Part shown: piece by piece, positions 1 through 12,177 of the stretch
Position numbering within the stretch: the first letter of the stretch is position 1
Layout of the letters: each line of letters opens with the position of its first letter
From: Lophius americanus
Lineage: Eukaryota; Chordata; Actinopteri; Lophiiformes; Lophiidae
DNA length: 64,000 bases
Assembly: GCA_037951165.1 (NCBI GenBank)
Contig: JBBDHG010000051.1
Coordinates: 4,383,001-4,447,000, forward strand
Direction: 5' to 3'
Made by a program: the position numbers and the translations under genes
The notes under the pieces: generated by a model
Database searches by the model: none
What the model was told of the DNA's origin: nothing
The model's input: only the letters and a program-made list of their open reading frames with translations

Positions 1-520
1 AGGGTCGGAGGGCAGGGATTATCCCGGCGGCCATTGAGCAAGAAGCAAGGTCTGATCTACTCTATCCTGTGCTAAACTGCTCAGAACAGGGAGGCAAAAA
101 TTTCTTCAAGGAACCGTGGATGAGGAGATTAAAGACTCGAGCTGAGCAGTGTGTTTTGCTGACGGAAATTTTGTATGGAGGGTGTCCGAGATGCATAACG
201 GTTGTGAGGATCGAAAGTGGGAGTGGAAGGGTCGCTGGAGTCAGGTAGGAGGTAATTCTGCAGGTGAAAGCTGTACGTAACTGACTGCCTGAGCTGAGAT
301 TGATGTCCAGGTGGGGTAAAAGTCCTCGGTGGGTAGAAACCTGGCTTTTATAGCTGAGAAGATTGCAAATTGAAGACATCTGGCAGCCCGACCCCAGCAT
401 AACGAACTCCACTCCTGTAAACAAAGAGAGAGAGAGGGGGTGCGCGAGTGACTAGGAGAGGAGAGAGACAAATGCAGAGCGCTTCAGAAGTAGTCCATCA
501 TTGTATCAGAACATTAATTC
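1..520. other. Unassigned sequence
   Basis: No recognisable gene. The minus strand carries a 120-codon open frame (62-424) with no motif I know, so I do not call it. The block is purine-rich, with a GA run near 425-440 and moderate GC compared with the AT-rich sequence after 520. It could be the edge of a repeat cut by the window start. Confidence 0.3.
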
Positions 521-867
521 TTACTGTCACAATTCTTGGAAAACTATCAAATTTTATGGAGAAAATCTACATTTATTTGAAAAGAAATGGGAAAATACCA
601 TAATGTCTCAATTGGCTAATGGGAACAGTACCACCCTACTGATATATACATTTATGACAATATAGAACCTCTCAACATTCATGAAAAAATGCCTTCATTT
701 ATACAGAAACAGTATTTACTTATGTTATATATCAGTAGGTAGAGCGATGGCCCCACAAACTGAGTATTGGGGGTTTGAGCCAAGCTCCTCCCGCTAAATG
801 CCCCTTGAGGGAAACCTTGAAACTCCAGCTCCACAGGGCCTGCTCCACTGCTCCTCAGGTATGGAAC

Positions 868-1215
868 CACATAGACTTTCATGAAAGGAATAACTGAATT
901 TTGGGAAAAGTCAGTTGTATATTTCCGACACCAGGGGATGCTTCTTAAAAGTATTTTAGATCATAATTTCTCAAGAATCGATCCGACTTAGTTTAAATTT
1001 AGTGCATATGAATAAACTCCAGTACCTCTATCTTTTATACATCGTGTTTTATTCTCATAGTTCATATTTTACTCGCTAGGGGGAGCGTCTTATTTTTTTT
1101 TACAAAAAATACTGTTTACATTACTTCACATTTTAATTTGAGGAGTTCAGAGTTTGAGGGGGATTGCTGGTAGAATGCAGCAGTTTGGGGACTTTATGGG
1201 GATATACCCTTGCTT
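868..1215 (+). repeat. ~300 bp unclassified dispersed repeat, copy 1
   Basis: Diverged unit of a family seen again near 15.2, 19.0, 27.9, 41.3, 49.0 and 61.5 kb. Landmarks in order: 'gactttcatg' then a 'tttgggaaaagtcagttgta' block, a 'gacaccaggggatg' site, 'cataatttctcaa' followed by a 'cgatccgacttagt' block, and 'catattttactcgctagggg'. It continues to 1215 with a 'gtagaatgcag' tail shared with the 15.8 kb copy. No coding capacity is seen. Confidence 0.7.
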
Positions 1216-1560
1216 TCAGGTTAAACAGCATGGGCCTAGTTCCATTTAAAAGTACAAATAGTTATGACAATGAATTAGCATTGATTGCCATAAAATGAAT
1301 AGTAATAGTAATAGTAATAGTGAAATCCTACTATTATTTCTAAAGATATTTATAATACTATGAAAAGCTGATGCCTTTGCAACTGTTCGCAGTGCTACAA
1401 CAGTTAATAACCTATTATTAAATAATCATTTACCACTATGAGTGTATTTTTTAGACTTCATAAGTATTGAGACACATTTATTTGGGAAATCAACTGTCAA
1501 TGCTAAATAAAAGTAATCTGCCCAACATTACTCTCTTCAATACAGAGTATAGTAGTATAA
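1216..1560. other. Unassigned AT-rich sequence
   Basis: Nothing recognisable except a short 'aatagt' tandem run near 1299-1320. Confidence 0.5.
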
Positions 1561-1819
1561 GAAAGAAGAAGAAGAAGAAAGAATCCTTTATTAGTCACAT
1601 AGAGTCATACACAGTACAACATAGTGAAATTACTTCTCTGCATTTGACCCATCCCTGAGGGAGCAGTGGGCAGCCCCTCGTGGAGCACCCGGGGAGCTAA
1701 GGATTCAGGGTCTTGCTCAAGGACCCTACGACAAGTAGACCCTGGTGGGATTCAAACCAGCTACCTTCCGATCTTCTGATTGAGAGTCGGCCGCTCTACC
1801 CACTGAGCCACAGCCGCCC
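1561..1819 (-). mobile_element. tRNA-derived SINE (family A), full-length-like
   Basis: On the minus strand the element starts at about 1819 with a tRNA-like head: box A 'tggctcagtgggtagag', then a diverged box B in a 'ggtttgaatccc' context. A 'gggtccttgagcaagaccct' body follows, then a conserved region ending in 'gtgactaataaagg' and a (tct/ttc)n tail at 1561-1580. The same order is seen at 7.2 and 18.4 kb. It is transcribed by Pol III in intact families and depends on a partner LINE. It has no ORF of its own. Confidence 0.88.
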
Positions 1820-4800
1820 AATAAAGTAGATCATATTTATTGTCATGATATTATGTTGGAGCTTTTTTATGTTTCAGCTGTACAGTGAACTGGTTGTGGC
1901 CCGTGATATTACTTAATTTCATCACAATTCAAATGGAGGTATTTAATGAAGAAGTTAAAACGAAGAAGATGATAAAATGACTCAGGTTGTCATGTGTGTA
2001 GTGCAATAAGAGAGTAAATGTAAACAGTTTGCACAATGCAACCACATTAAAACGGGACCAGAACACATAAGCTCTATTCTTGGATATAATTTATTCTTGG
2101 ATCGTTTGATTTTGCACCATGTGTGCTGAAGCAGATTTCCCGCTAATCAAGCGTGCCACAAAGTTGGACATGTAGAGGTGAACTTGTACTCCGTTCCCTA
2201 GGAGATGTGGAGATTGGGATGCGAGACTGATAGCGTCTGTTCTGGGACTTCACAGCGGCACCTGCCATCGAATCCTCCGACTCGGCAGTTAGGATCAGCA
2301 GTCGGCTTTAAGCAGATAAGGGCCACTGGGGGCTGAAAATCTGCTGCCTTTAGCTGGCTCACAACTTATCACTAATTAAAGTTGATGCCAGGTTTATGTG
2401 TTCATTGGCGGTCCGCAGAGTGCTTTTATTGCTGTCCTCATTAAGATGCTGCCTCCAAAAGATCGCCCTCAATGCTCACTTTTAAAAAACCTGGGGGGAC
2501 TTCATTGAATGTGGCTAGGTCCCGTCAATGCGGAAGCAAACACAAAGAAAAACAAAGAATGCTACAATGAGAATAGAACTGTGATGGCTCTTATTGCAAT
2601 TACAGATCGTTACAGTTGGGGCTGCTATTTCAGACGACATTTGTGTGAATCTACTATAATTGATCAAATATAGTTATGGCAAACCTGGTCAACAATGCTG
2701 TTTAGTTATATTGATGTGTTATTTTGATGTGGGAGGGGTTCTCACTGAATTTCAGTCTTCTAGTTTTATTTGCATTTAGCAAGAGACCTTTCTAATGGCT
2801 GCTTCTTCAAATGAAAAGAATCAGAGCCGAATTTAAAAGATCAAAACGTACATAATCAGCATAGTCAAAAGCCAGTTCTCCTTCTGACATTGATGTTGAC
2901 ACTGATTTCATCAACAGATTGTTGAAGGACATAGTCCATCACAGTGACAAAAATAAAAGTACATGGCTATGTTCACACTGTCCTAATGCTCAATCCAAAC
3001 CTATCTTCAATGTGATTTTTTTGTGAAGATGTTCACATTACTCATAAAATGTGGCCTAGGTCCAGACTCCAGTATGAAGAGTTCACGGCCCTGCACTGAC
3101 TTACGTGCTCAAAAAGACAATAACAAAGACAATCACATGCAGCACGCTCTAAACACGGAAGCAAAGTGGAAGACACTGAAGTTAGTTTGAATCCTCTCGT
3201 TTATAGTTTATAGTGCATAATGATTATAGTGATGTTTCGAAAATAGTGAAACTCGACTGCCGTCGGTGGAGCTTTGTGATGAATGTCGATGGAAGGTGAT
3301 GTCATCGATTCTGATCTGACGGTTCAGACAGGTCAGATTGCAAAAAAATGTACCTGTGTCTGATTTAACCAGATATGGAATTAATCCAAATCTGAACAGG
3401 AAAATGGTTTGTGCCGTTCACCCTGCCATGAAAAGGTGTTGTTTTCCTACTCAATGGAAATTGTATTGACAATACGTTCAGGGTGTCAATCATTAAGATA
3501 TCAGGACTTTTCGGTCTACAATTCAAAGATAAAATACGTAATGGAGTCCGCTTTTCAATCATTATTTTGAAAAGCTATGAAAGTATTGGAACAGCTACTG
3601 ATTTCTTCTATTTTTGTTTGTTCAAAAATAGTCAATACTAAATTTCCATAAAATAATTAGATTTTTAACGAAATTTGAATTTTATAAATGATTATTTTAT
3701 TCAATAAGACAAAAATGTTATCGACTACCTAAAACATCAGTATGAAAAACTGATATGGGTTAAAGTATTGTTTCAACTTTAACAGCAACAACTGCAACAG
3801 AACACCTCCGATAACTGATCAGCCTCAGCGATGTGGAATTACTTAGATCCATTCAGAAGTGGACTTTTTCTTCTATGTGGGAAGATCATCTTGCTGCATC
3901 ACCCAGTTGTTCTAGAGCTTCACCTCACAGAATGATGATGCAACATCTTCCTTCAGAATTTTCAAACTGTTTTGCTGACTCAGGCCCTAAATAAGCAAAG
4001 AAAACCCACAACATCTCACTGCCAACTCAGTGCCCCACCATCGGTATGATGTCCTTTTTGTGGATTATACCAGATGTAACGCCTCTCCTGTCTCCCAAAC
4101 AGTTCATCTCATTAGTCCATAGGAAATGGAGCATTCCAAAGAACACCTTTACCTTTGGGTGCAAACAATGTGAACAGTAACAAAATGTTAAGATTAAAAA
4201 AAGTTTTCATCATGTGTGGACACAAGACAAACAAACACCGAAACCTGATAGTAATAGTCATGCCGAGCCTCAGACAGACAGACAGATGTTATTAATGCCC
4301 AGGGGGGAAATGCGATTGTCACAGCACTTTCACGAAACACACATTTGAAAGCTAGCAGAAATTTTAGTCAGGCTATGTAATAAGAAATATTAAAGTATTA
4401 AAGACTTGTATATATATATATGAGATGAAAAAATTTAAAATAAAAATACACATTAATTTAAATAAAGGAATAAAGTGCTTAAAATATAAAAAAAAGGAAG
4501 TGCCCCATCTCCAAAGATCTAATTTTTCACATGAATCATACTTCTCTGTCAAACAATAATTCAGTTCATAGAAAAATACATACATACACTTTTACACTTT
4601 TACATTCAAGTAAAAGCAGCAGCAAGCCAATTTCCTTTTTTTTTTCAGTGTACAGGTGGATAAGTCAGTCAACGTTTATTTGTTTATGCGTTTATTCTAC
4701 TGTTTGGGACCCGACAGTCTGCATTTTTTCTCAAGTTCATTCTTTTTTGCTACTTTTAGGGTTTGAATATATTTTCTTAATGTGTGGCCTAAAAGTCCTG

Positions 4801-5318
4801 GTACACTTTTTGGATCTTTGACTTATGCAGCACAAATGTGATATCCATAGATAGATGGTCAAACACATACCTTCAGATGCAGCAATGGGAATGTTAAGGG
4901 TTAAGCCTTTTTTCTGCATTTTGGTCAGTTTGGTTCAGTTTATAACAGATATGTCGCTGACTGTTTTCTTCATTTCAGTTTTAAACTGCTGGTCCTCACT
5001 AATTATCTGATCTGCTAAGGTAAGTTGTATTGTATAAATAAACACAAATCATGTTTTCACAGCACGATTTACTGCTGCTTAATGGGTAATGATGCCAGAA
5101 TTGTTTTAAAACACTAGATGATTTCTATAGACCCAATGCACAATTCCTGCTCTGAGAGAATTGTTCTTCACCAGATTAATTAATGAACGATATTTATTAA
5201 ACATATTCTTATTTTTTTTGTCTCAATTCTCCCATTCAGTAGATAACAAGGCAGAATTTGCTTCTAAGGCCCTGTTAACGTGATTCCGTTATTGCTAAAA
5301 ATGGCAATGACTACTTAA
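1820..5318. other. Intergenic, no gene recognised
   Basis: No repeat family or exon could be assigned with confidence. 2080-2530 is a compositionally balanced, repeat-free block that reads unlike the surrounding AT-rich DNA (see findings). 4260-4320 holds a short 'cagacagacagacag' run. 4440-4660 is A/T-rich low complexity. Confidence 0.4.
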
Positions 5319-5367
5319 TTAGCACTTTGAGATTTGATCCAAATGTAAAGTGCATTATAAATTAAAT

Positions 5368-5401
<34 letters not shown>
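5319..5401 (+). mobile_element. L2-type LINE 3' tail with (ATT)n
   Basis: The 'agcactttgagatttgatcc' block followed by 'taaattaaatgta' and an (ATT)n run matches, on the opposite strand, the 3' tail of the L2-type element at 60.05-60.12 kb. Only the tail is present, as in a severely 5'-truncated insertion. It abuts the tail of an oppositely oriented Rex3-type element. Confidence 0.75.
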
Positions 5402-5402
<1 letters not shown>

Positions 5403-5403
5403 A

Positions 5404-6010
5404 ATGAATTTCCATCCATTCATCCACTTTCTTGCGCTTACGCGGGATCGTGTCGCAGTAGCAAGAGGCCCATCCTGGGGGATTCGGAGACGTTCCCAGT
5501 CCAGGTGATATGTAAAGCCCCTCCAGCGAGTTCTGGGTCTTCCTCGGAGTCTCCTCCCAGTTGAACGTGCCTGAAAAACCTCGGGAGGGAGGTGTCCTGG
5601 ACACATCTTAATCATAGGCCCAAACCACCTCAACTGGCTCCCTTCGACGCAAAGGGGCAGCAGCTCTACTACTCCAAGCTTCCTCCAGATGTCTGAATTC
5701 CATACCTTATCTGTAAGGCTGAGCCCAGCCACCCTACGAATGAAGCTCATTTCAGCTGCTTGTATCCTACTCAGAGCTCATAGGGGGGACCGATCAAACA
5801 TAGGGTGGACCAGTCAATTGAGAGCTTTGCCATATGACTCGGCTCTTTCTTAACCTAAGCAGACAGATACTACAATCGCATTACTGCTGAATGAGCCGCC
5901 TGTCCCGAGTCCATTTTCCCATCACTCGTGAACAACACACCAAGAAACTTTGTGAAATTGATCCTTCAACACACATGTTGCCAGAAAGCGACTGAAAACG
6001 CTGGAGTTTG
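5404..6010 (-). mobile_element. RTE-clade (Rex3-like) LINE, 3' end, 5'-truncated
   Basis: Reading the minus strand from about 6010 down gives the extreme C-terminus of an RTE reverse transcriptase polyprotein: KFLGVLFTSDGK, a KAKLSI-like stretch, RRVAGLSLTDKV, then RWFGPMIKM, GRRLRGRPRTRW and WERLRIPQ. The ORF part covers 5355-5750. The upstream part is in other frames, so it is broken. The very short 3' UTR ends in 'gatggatgg'-like repeats (the 'ccatccattcatcc' at 5412-5425), a known trait of Rex3/RTE elements. It is dead and lacks endonuclease and RT core. The Rex3 name is inferred from recalled family features. Confidence 0.85.
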
Positions 6011-6597
6011 TCTGCCAGCCCAGTAGTTAACAACTTTTCAATTCGACACCACTAAAGAAGACCATCCAGGAAGGGTGCAGATGATCTCCATTTATTAAAG
6101 TAACACTGCTGCACTATTACAATTTGCTTACGGAGTGTATACTATGTTGATACGTCCACACATAGCTACTTTGCTGCTTTGAAGAAAGAAGACAGCATAA
6201 AAAGTTTATTATTTTCTGTTAAAAACTGCCCTGTAAATGACCCCTAAGTGAACAAAAGCACAGCTATCATCAGCAGTGTTCCAGGTCATATAGGAGAACC
6301 TACAAATAAACACTAAATGCTTTGCAGTTTGAATCATCAAAACATTTTATCATGAGACTTGGGCCTTTTTCTAAGCATGACATTGTACAGATTCACTTGT
6401 TAACATTTGTCTTCTTGATACATTCAGCTGTTACATTTTTGTACATTATTATGTACCTTAAGCTCAGTAAACATTTTTCCCAAGAGCTATCAAGATAAAA
6501 TAAAGGCACATCAAAAATGTACCATGATTGATGAATGGTGCTGTGGAGAAAAAACAAATATGTGAACCAGTCACCACATGGTTAACGTGGACAGTAA
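6011..6597. other. Intergenic, nothing recognised
   Basis: AT-rich, with no motif or repeat I can assign. Confidence 0.4.
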
Positions 6598-6745
6598 CAC
6601 CCATCTATACATTTTCTTCAACATATCTGGGGTTCACTTGCAGTGACAGCAGGCCAAACATCATATTCCAAACATCCCTCTCCCCAGCAAAGCTCTCCAG
6701 CTCATCCGGGGGAATTGTGAGGCCTTCCAAGGCCAGATGAGATAT
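6598..6745 (-). mobile_element. RTE/Rex3-like LINE tail fragment
   Basis: Minus-strand translation gives a degraded C-terminus (LTIPPDELESFAGERDVWN) followed by a Leu-rich end and a tail near 'gaagaaaatg'. This is the last ~45 residues of the same family as 5404-6010. Stop codons and substitutions show it is a fossil. Confidence 0.7.
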
Positions 6746-6761
6746 GTAATCTGGTTGAAAT

Positions 6762-6840
6762 AACAAAAATGGTTCAGGAATGACTAGAGGAGCGCAACAA
6801 CAACATCAAGGTTTTGACAGAGCCTCTAACTTCCCACTGC
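6762..6840 (+). mobile_element. Tc1-like transposase fragment
   Basis: The 'aaaatggttcaggaatg' block followed by 'aggagcgcaacaacaac' and 'gttttgacagagcctc' resembles the KMVQEW..EHNN....TWPP segment just upstream of the last catalytic region in Tc1-like transposases. The reading frame is interrupted. The fragment is short and adjoins the Rex3 tail. Confidence 0.55.
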
Positions 6841-7189
6841 CAGGGACCAAAGTCAGTTTCCCAGCAGGTATGTGAGGAGAACCTGTTAAAAACTTGCTGT
6901 GAGTAAGAATTCTATCAGAATGTGCAATCTGCTACCAGAAACAGACGGCAACCAGAAATGAGGTAGAATAATTTGGAAAGCGTCAGCACATGTACGATGG
7001 ATCGTTCTATTAGGAATTTTTGATCCACAAGAAACATCTTCACCATATGCAGTCATTGGGAGCAGGGTGTCGTTGTGGGCAGAGCTAGTAATTGTTAGTG
7101 ATTAAGAGCACTGAAACTGGTCCAACTTTTAACTGATAATCTTATTAGTTTTAACTGTGAATTACTTTAACTAATCAAATTTGTTTCAA
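6841..7189. other. Intergenic, nothing recognised
   Basis: No gene or repeat assigned. Confidence 0.4.
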
Positions 7190-7445
7190 GAAAGAAGAAG
7201 AAGAAGAAAGAAGAATCCTTTATTGGTCACATAGAGTCATACACAGTACAACATAGTGAAATTACTTCTCTGCATTTGACCCATCCCTGAGGGAGCAGTG
7301 GGCAGCCCCTCGTGGAGCTGCCCGGGGAGCTAAGGATTCAGGGTCTTGCTCAAGGACCCTACGACAAGTAGACCCTGGTGGGATTCGAACCGGCTACCTT
7401 CCAATCGGGAGACGGCCGCTCTACCCACTGAACCACAGCCGCCCC
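7190..7445 (-). mobile_element. tRNA-derived SINE (family A), full-length-like
   Basis: Nearly the same sequence as the 1.6 kb copy. The box B complement 'ggattcgaaccgg' is at 7381-7393 and the box A region is near 7420-7440. The central 'gtcaaatgcagagaagtaat' block (complement) is present, as is a trailing (ttc)n tail at 7190-7213. Part of the anticodon-arm region is deleted relative to the other copies (the 'cttctgatt' motif is missing). Confidence 0.88.
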
Positions 7446-9560
7446 TAATAGTTTTTGCCTTATTCTCCTCTCCTCCACTTTGATGTTGGGCACTGTTTTG
7501 GATTTTATTTCTAAATTATTAAAGACATATTCTTCTTTGTAAGCTTCATTTGCTGCTACTAGATGTTATTGCATTTATTGTACTGTAATGTACTCCACCA
7601 CAACACCACTTAAAATAATTGTTTTACCTCACTGTGTTTTCCCAAGGTTTTAGATGAGATACAATATACATGAATCAAGCATCAGCAACTACAATTACGA
7701 GAAACAGTACGCATTCAGTATTGGTCCATTATTCCTACCCCAACCTCTCCATTCAGCAGCACATTACATTATTACATGTCAATGTTTGAGTTGCTTCCCA
7801 CTCTGTTATAATAAATGCAGATCGATAGGCAGCCAGGGTTCTCTTTCAAGAAAAGGGTTCTTCCCATGAGAAGACACATCTGTGAAATCAGGACATCAGA
7901 ACTATGAGTTTGAGATCTTACCCACATTCAGCCATTCTTGCCAGTCCCATCATGACCTAAACTGCACTTTTCCCCAACAGAATTTTTTGCTTTAATCAAA
8001 AGTGGAATGGAAAAAGACTGTGCAGGCCTCTAGGATATTTTTCCATTAACCATTTTGACACATGACTGACTATGGGGGATTATTGGTTTTTGAAGAACTA
8101 TTAACAGCTGTACATTTGCATTTTAATACAGTTCTCCTCAACTTATTGATGCAATTTGCTTCTAAGCTTTGTTGCCACCTCATTTCTTCACCAAGTCAGA
8201 CTAAGAGCAAAAAGCCCTGCAGCTTTAATCATTTTAATTGCTGTGAAATATTATCTTTTTAATTATCATTTCTGGATCTTCCCGATTAGAGACCAGCTGC
8301 TCCAAACTGTTGCTTGTTGCTTTGGACTAAAATTTTAATAATCTGCATCGAATTCTAAGGGTCAAGATAAGGTTCAGATCAAATGTTTACTCGATTAAAA
8401 TATTGTTCTCCAGGTTTCTGTCGTTGTTTTTATGTTCACATTAGAACATCACTGTTTATATATTTTAGTCAGATCAATGTGTTTTTAGGATGGTTTACAT
8501 TCATTCTATTATTTATTTAACCAAATGAACCGCTTCTTGAGGTTAAACATTTTTTTTCCAGGACTGACTTGGCCATGAGAACAGGTTTTTTTTCAAGGAC
8601 ACTGAGACATGTAGGGGGCTGGGGCCAAACTCCCATCCATAATCCCATAAAGGTCAAAAATTCCTTACTGTACATACACATCAAATTGAAAAGTGTTAAA
8701 TTCTTGGTGTTGATGAATTTAGGGCAAAAGTAGACTTAATCTTATTCTGGAGAGAGTCACATCCCTTCTATTTAACTACCAATTGACAAATAGTTGGTGT
8801 CAAAACTGAGTGTTAAGACATAGTGTCTGTAAATCAAATCTTAAAGAGTTACTGTGGTACATTAACTGCAAACGGTTCACTCTAAACTCTGAGCCTAACG
8901 GTGACACCTCAGGTGTCATTTCTCCTGGCCTTGAGCATCCTACACACGCTGCCGGTCTTGAGGCACTTGTTGTCTTTTCCAGTGGTGAGCCACTGATAAC
9001 CGGAAACATTTCAGCTAGAGCCACACGGTGCAGTGACAACTTTGAATAATGCATATTAGTCTGCTAAAACTTTACAGTTTATGGGGAGAAAATGTAGCCA
9101 TGTTTTAGACAATAGTTTTCTATTGAGCTGCTAAGTAAGTTAAGGCTAACTTAAGCAGCATTTGTGTATCGAGTTGTTCGCTCAGAGTTAGCATTAATGC
9201 TAGCTAAAGCCAGACGGCACTGTCAATAAAATCTTTGAGGCGAACACAGATCATGAACCAGCACTCAGATGTTTGTATGATATTCAATCATTTCTTTTTT
9301 TAGGAATTTTTTAATATTTATTAGTCAATGAAACACTAGTTATTACGCAGATTCAGGTAGTGCTTCATCTGCATTGGGAGCTATCTAGGCTAACACGTGC
9401 CGTCTTTGGAAAGTTGGACATGAATATGAACAGAATTTTGTCCAGAGAAACCAGATAATGTAATGTTACTCTTAATCCTTACTCTATATACAAAAGACAA
9501 ACTGCAGCCTCTTTGCAATAGCAACACTATAAAGGTTATTCAATAATCTTCAGATAACAA
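7446..9560. other. Intergenic, no gene recognised
   Basis: Several short ORFs (for example 8800-9054 on both strands) have no recognisable motif and overlap antisense. I treat them as chance. 9140-9230 contains 'gctagc' and 'attaatgctagc' words common in fish repeats. Confidence 0.4.
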
Positions 9561-9564
9561 TAAT

Positions 9565-9625
9565 AATTATAATAATAAATTGGACTTACATAGCGATCAA
9601 CTCTTGCTGAGGGTTCAGTGCCCTC
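9565..9625 (-). repeat. Probable LINE 3' tail remnant
   Basis: 'ataataataaattggactt' preceded by A/T trinucleotides and followed by 'catagcgatc' looks like the complement of a retrotransposon tail (unique stub plus (ATT)n). It is similar in form to the L2-type tails at 5.3 and 60.1 kb but not the same sequence. Confidence 0.4.
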
Positions 9626-9936
9626 AAATCAACCAAATGTGCTCAATGTTTGAACCACAAAGTTATTTTCACGCATACATAGGGTTTTCTATTTACTTAA
9701 TTATATATTGGTTGTTCATTTGTTTAATCATTTATTGAGTATTTTATTTAATATAACATATTTAAGATGTTCTGGGTTACTTAAAAATGACTTTTCTTAT
9801 TCTAAGGTTTTCTTTGAAATAGGCAGACACATTAATGTTTTTGTGATAAGACATGTACGTCATGCACATTACATTTTGCCTGCAAAAAGGTTGCAAATTT
9901 TAACGTCTTTTTAATATACTTCAATGAAAACAGAAA

Positions 9937-12177
9937 ATGCTGGCAAAGGTGGAATATGGAGGAGTCCAAAAATACAGAAAAGTTTCACAAAGTGATGACA
10001 AATTTGAGTTCATCCAGTTCCTTTGCTATGGTTTGTATACATATTTTAGTAATGAATATATTTAAGACAGAAATATACAAGTCTTAATTACATGGTTGAA
10101 ATTGTACATTAATGTAATTTCTATGTCTCCCAGTAACAGACAAATTTAGTCTGCAGAAGGAACTTCTCACTGAGGGTGTGCTCACCTTGACTGACATGTC
10201 AGGTACTGAGGTTGACAAAGAGATATTTGATGAGCTGGTTAAGTCAGGGGTCCCGAACTTCAAGGTCGGATACCGCCAGTACCCAGTAACGGGTAGGTTA
10301 TTAAGTCGATATTTATCATACTTGACTGTTAATGTGCATGCATCGATAAATCTGCAAATAAAGATTTAGTTTCTCAAACCCTTTTCATTCTTAGTTTAAA
10401 TAAGTTATTATGAATCTTAATACATGTAATCTTGGTAATTGAAGCTATGATCATTTATTGTGGACTCACAATCTGTAATTGAGTCAGAGAATTTATAAAA
10501 TATACTTAACATGACAGATAAAATCATAACAAAAACATATATAACCATCAGTGAATGCAGATGTTTTTAAATCTCCTTTGGATATTTTTTTAGATCTTGA
10601 GATTCAAATGGTAGGAGACGAATAACAGTTGTCTTATATTATACGTCTTATGTTATACAATCTTCAATTGTATAACAGCTTAAGATTTGTTGTATTAGAG
10701 GCACAGGACTTGAACTATTATCGTGGACACCATGAAGTTAAACTAACTATACTAATAAACTTTTCTGCAAAAGTCATTTCATATACTTAAGAATTAGGCT
10801 TACAGTTTGATAAAAAATGTTTTGCAGAAGATTGATGCAGTTCTGAGGTCCAATCCAAAGGGTGATGAAATCTTTATGGAGAATGACCAAATTAAAACGC
10901 AGTCAGATGCAACACGGAGACAGATGATCAACATTCTGGTTGCAGAAATGAAAGAATCCCATGGGTAAAATCACCTAATACTACCAAGAGAAACAGACAT
11001 GGATTTGACACAAATGTAATAAATGATGTGTTTCAAAACGAGGATTCCACCCATAAGTGTGCAAACGAGTTATGCACTGGGTATATTTACCTTCTTTCCA
11101 CATCTTTAAGATCCATACTCAGAAAATGGATTCGTAAGTTTAAGTGTCTCTATTAGGGCCAGAACTGTCAATCAATATCATGAGACCATGTTTCTGTTAA
11201 TGTAATAGTTGTAATTATTTTTATAATGGTTTTTGTGTTTGTGTCTTTTTTTATGTGTGAGCAGGAACACTTCTATGATCCAGTGGCCAATGCAGGCTAT
11301 CTTGCGTGGAGATTCAAGATAGTCCAACGCAAGACCCATGATGGCTTACGTAGGTGTCCCAGGCCTAACTTCCAGGACAGCCCAACAACACAAAGAGAAT
11401 TTCTGATAATTGATGGACAGCTTCTTGGTGATGATTGCAGGGAGGCCCTCTCTATAATTAGACACTCAACAGATAGATCTCTGGTGAAGGAGAAGATTAG
11501 AGCCACCTTTCAGTACAGACAGAAGTTGGTTCAGGAACAGGATACAACATCTTCAGTCTTGGATGTCTTCCTCGTTTTCTCGACATACCTGGACCGGTAA
11601 GGATACATTTAGATCCTTTGATAGTTTTTTAAAAGTTTTGAAGTTGAATTCTTCCAATAGAAAATAATACTTCAATGACATGTGTATGGCCATTTTGTAT
11701 CTCTTTTAAGATTGACCAGGATTTTTCAATGGTTTTTGGGGACGAATTATCTGTAAGGTTTCTAGCTAATTGGCCCTTGTATTTCAAGCACAAAGTTGTT
11801 GCAGAATGCCTGAGCCTTCCTTCCAATCTTTATGTTGAGGAGCTGCTAGAAGCTTTTGACCCGGAGGCTAAGAATGACTATGGTAAATATGGGCACTGCA
11901 GCTTCAAAATTACCAAGATATAAGAATACATCATTTGAATGATTTGCTGTTTTGGTTAAATGGCATTAACCCTTTCCCCAAGGCTTGAATGCTGATTTGT
12001 CGGCTCTCCTGTTGCTTTTGCATCTTCTACCCCCTACATCAAAAGGACATAAAAAAACAGCCTTCATCTTGGTTCTACCCTAATCTGTGGTGTGTTTGAG
12101 GATGTTAATCTGTGACATTGAAATTACATGAAGGAGCCAGCCTCACTACATTCCTGGAGAAAGTTGATGCAAAGCAG
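9937..12177 (+). pseudogene. PB1/SAMD3-like fish multicopy gene, broken
   Basis: Multi-exon remnant of a family often annotated in fish as sterile alpha motif domain-containing 3-like. Exon 1 is 9937-10030 (MLAKVEYGGVQKYRKV). Exon 2 is 10134-10292 and joins in phase 1 (VTDKFSLQKEL..LTLTDMSGTEVDKEIFDEL). Together they look like a ubiquitin-like PB1/CIDE-N domain with the acidic GTEVD loop. Further exons: 10828-10964 (IDAVLRSNPKGDEIF..MINILVAEM), 11043-11133 (SYALGIFTFFP), 11265-11596 (EHFYDPVANAGYLAWRFK..DGQLLGDDCREAL), 11711-11882 (DFSMVFGDELSVRFLANWP) and from 11983 (LSALLLLLHLLPPTSKG). Damage: stop TAA at 11107-11109; a 1-nt loss near 11570 that throws exon 5 out of phase; a stop near 12080; a phase clash between exons 2 and 3 that implies a missing exon. 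The last match is GASLTTFLEKVDAKQP near 12130-12177, where the family should continue but does not. Function of the family is unknown to me. Confidence 0.75.

Noticed and set aside
62..471. Two minus-strand ORFs at the window start
   Set aside because: No recognisable domain, overlapping frames, and possibly a repeat edge.
8800..9054. Overlapping sense and antisense ORFs of ~80 codons
   Set aside because: Mutual overlap and no motif. Most likely chance.
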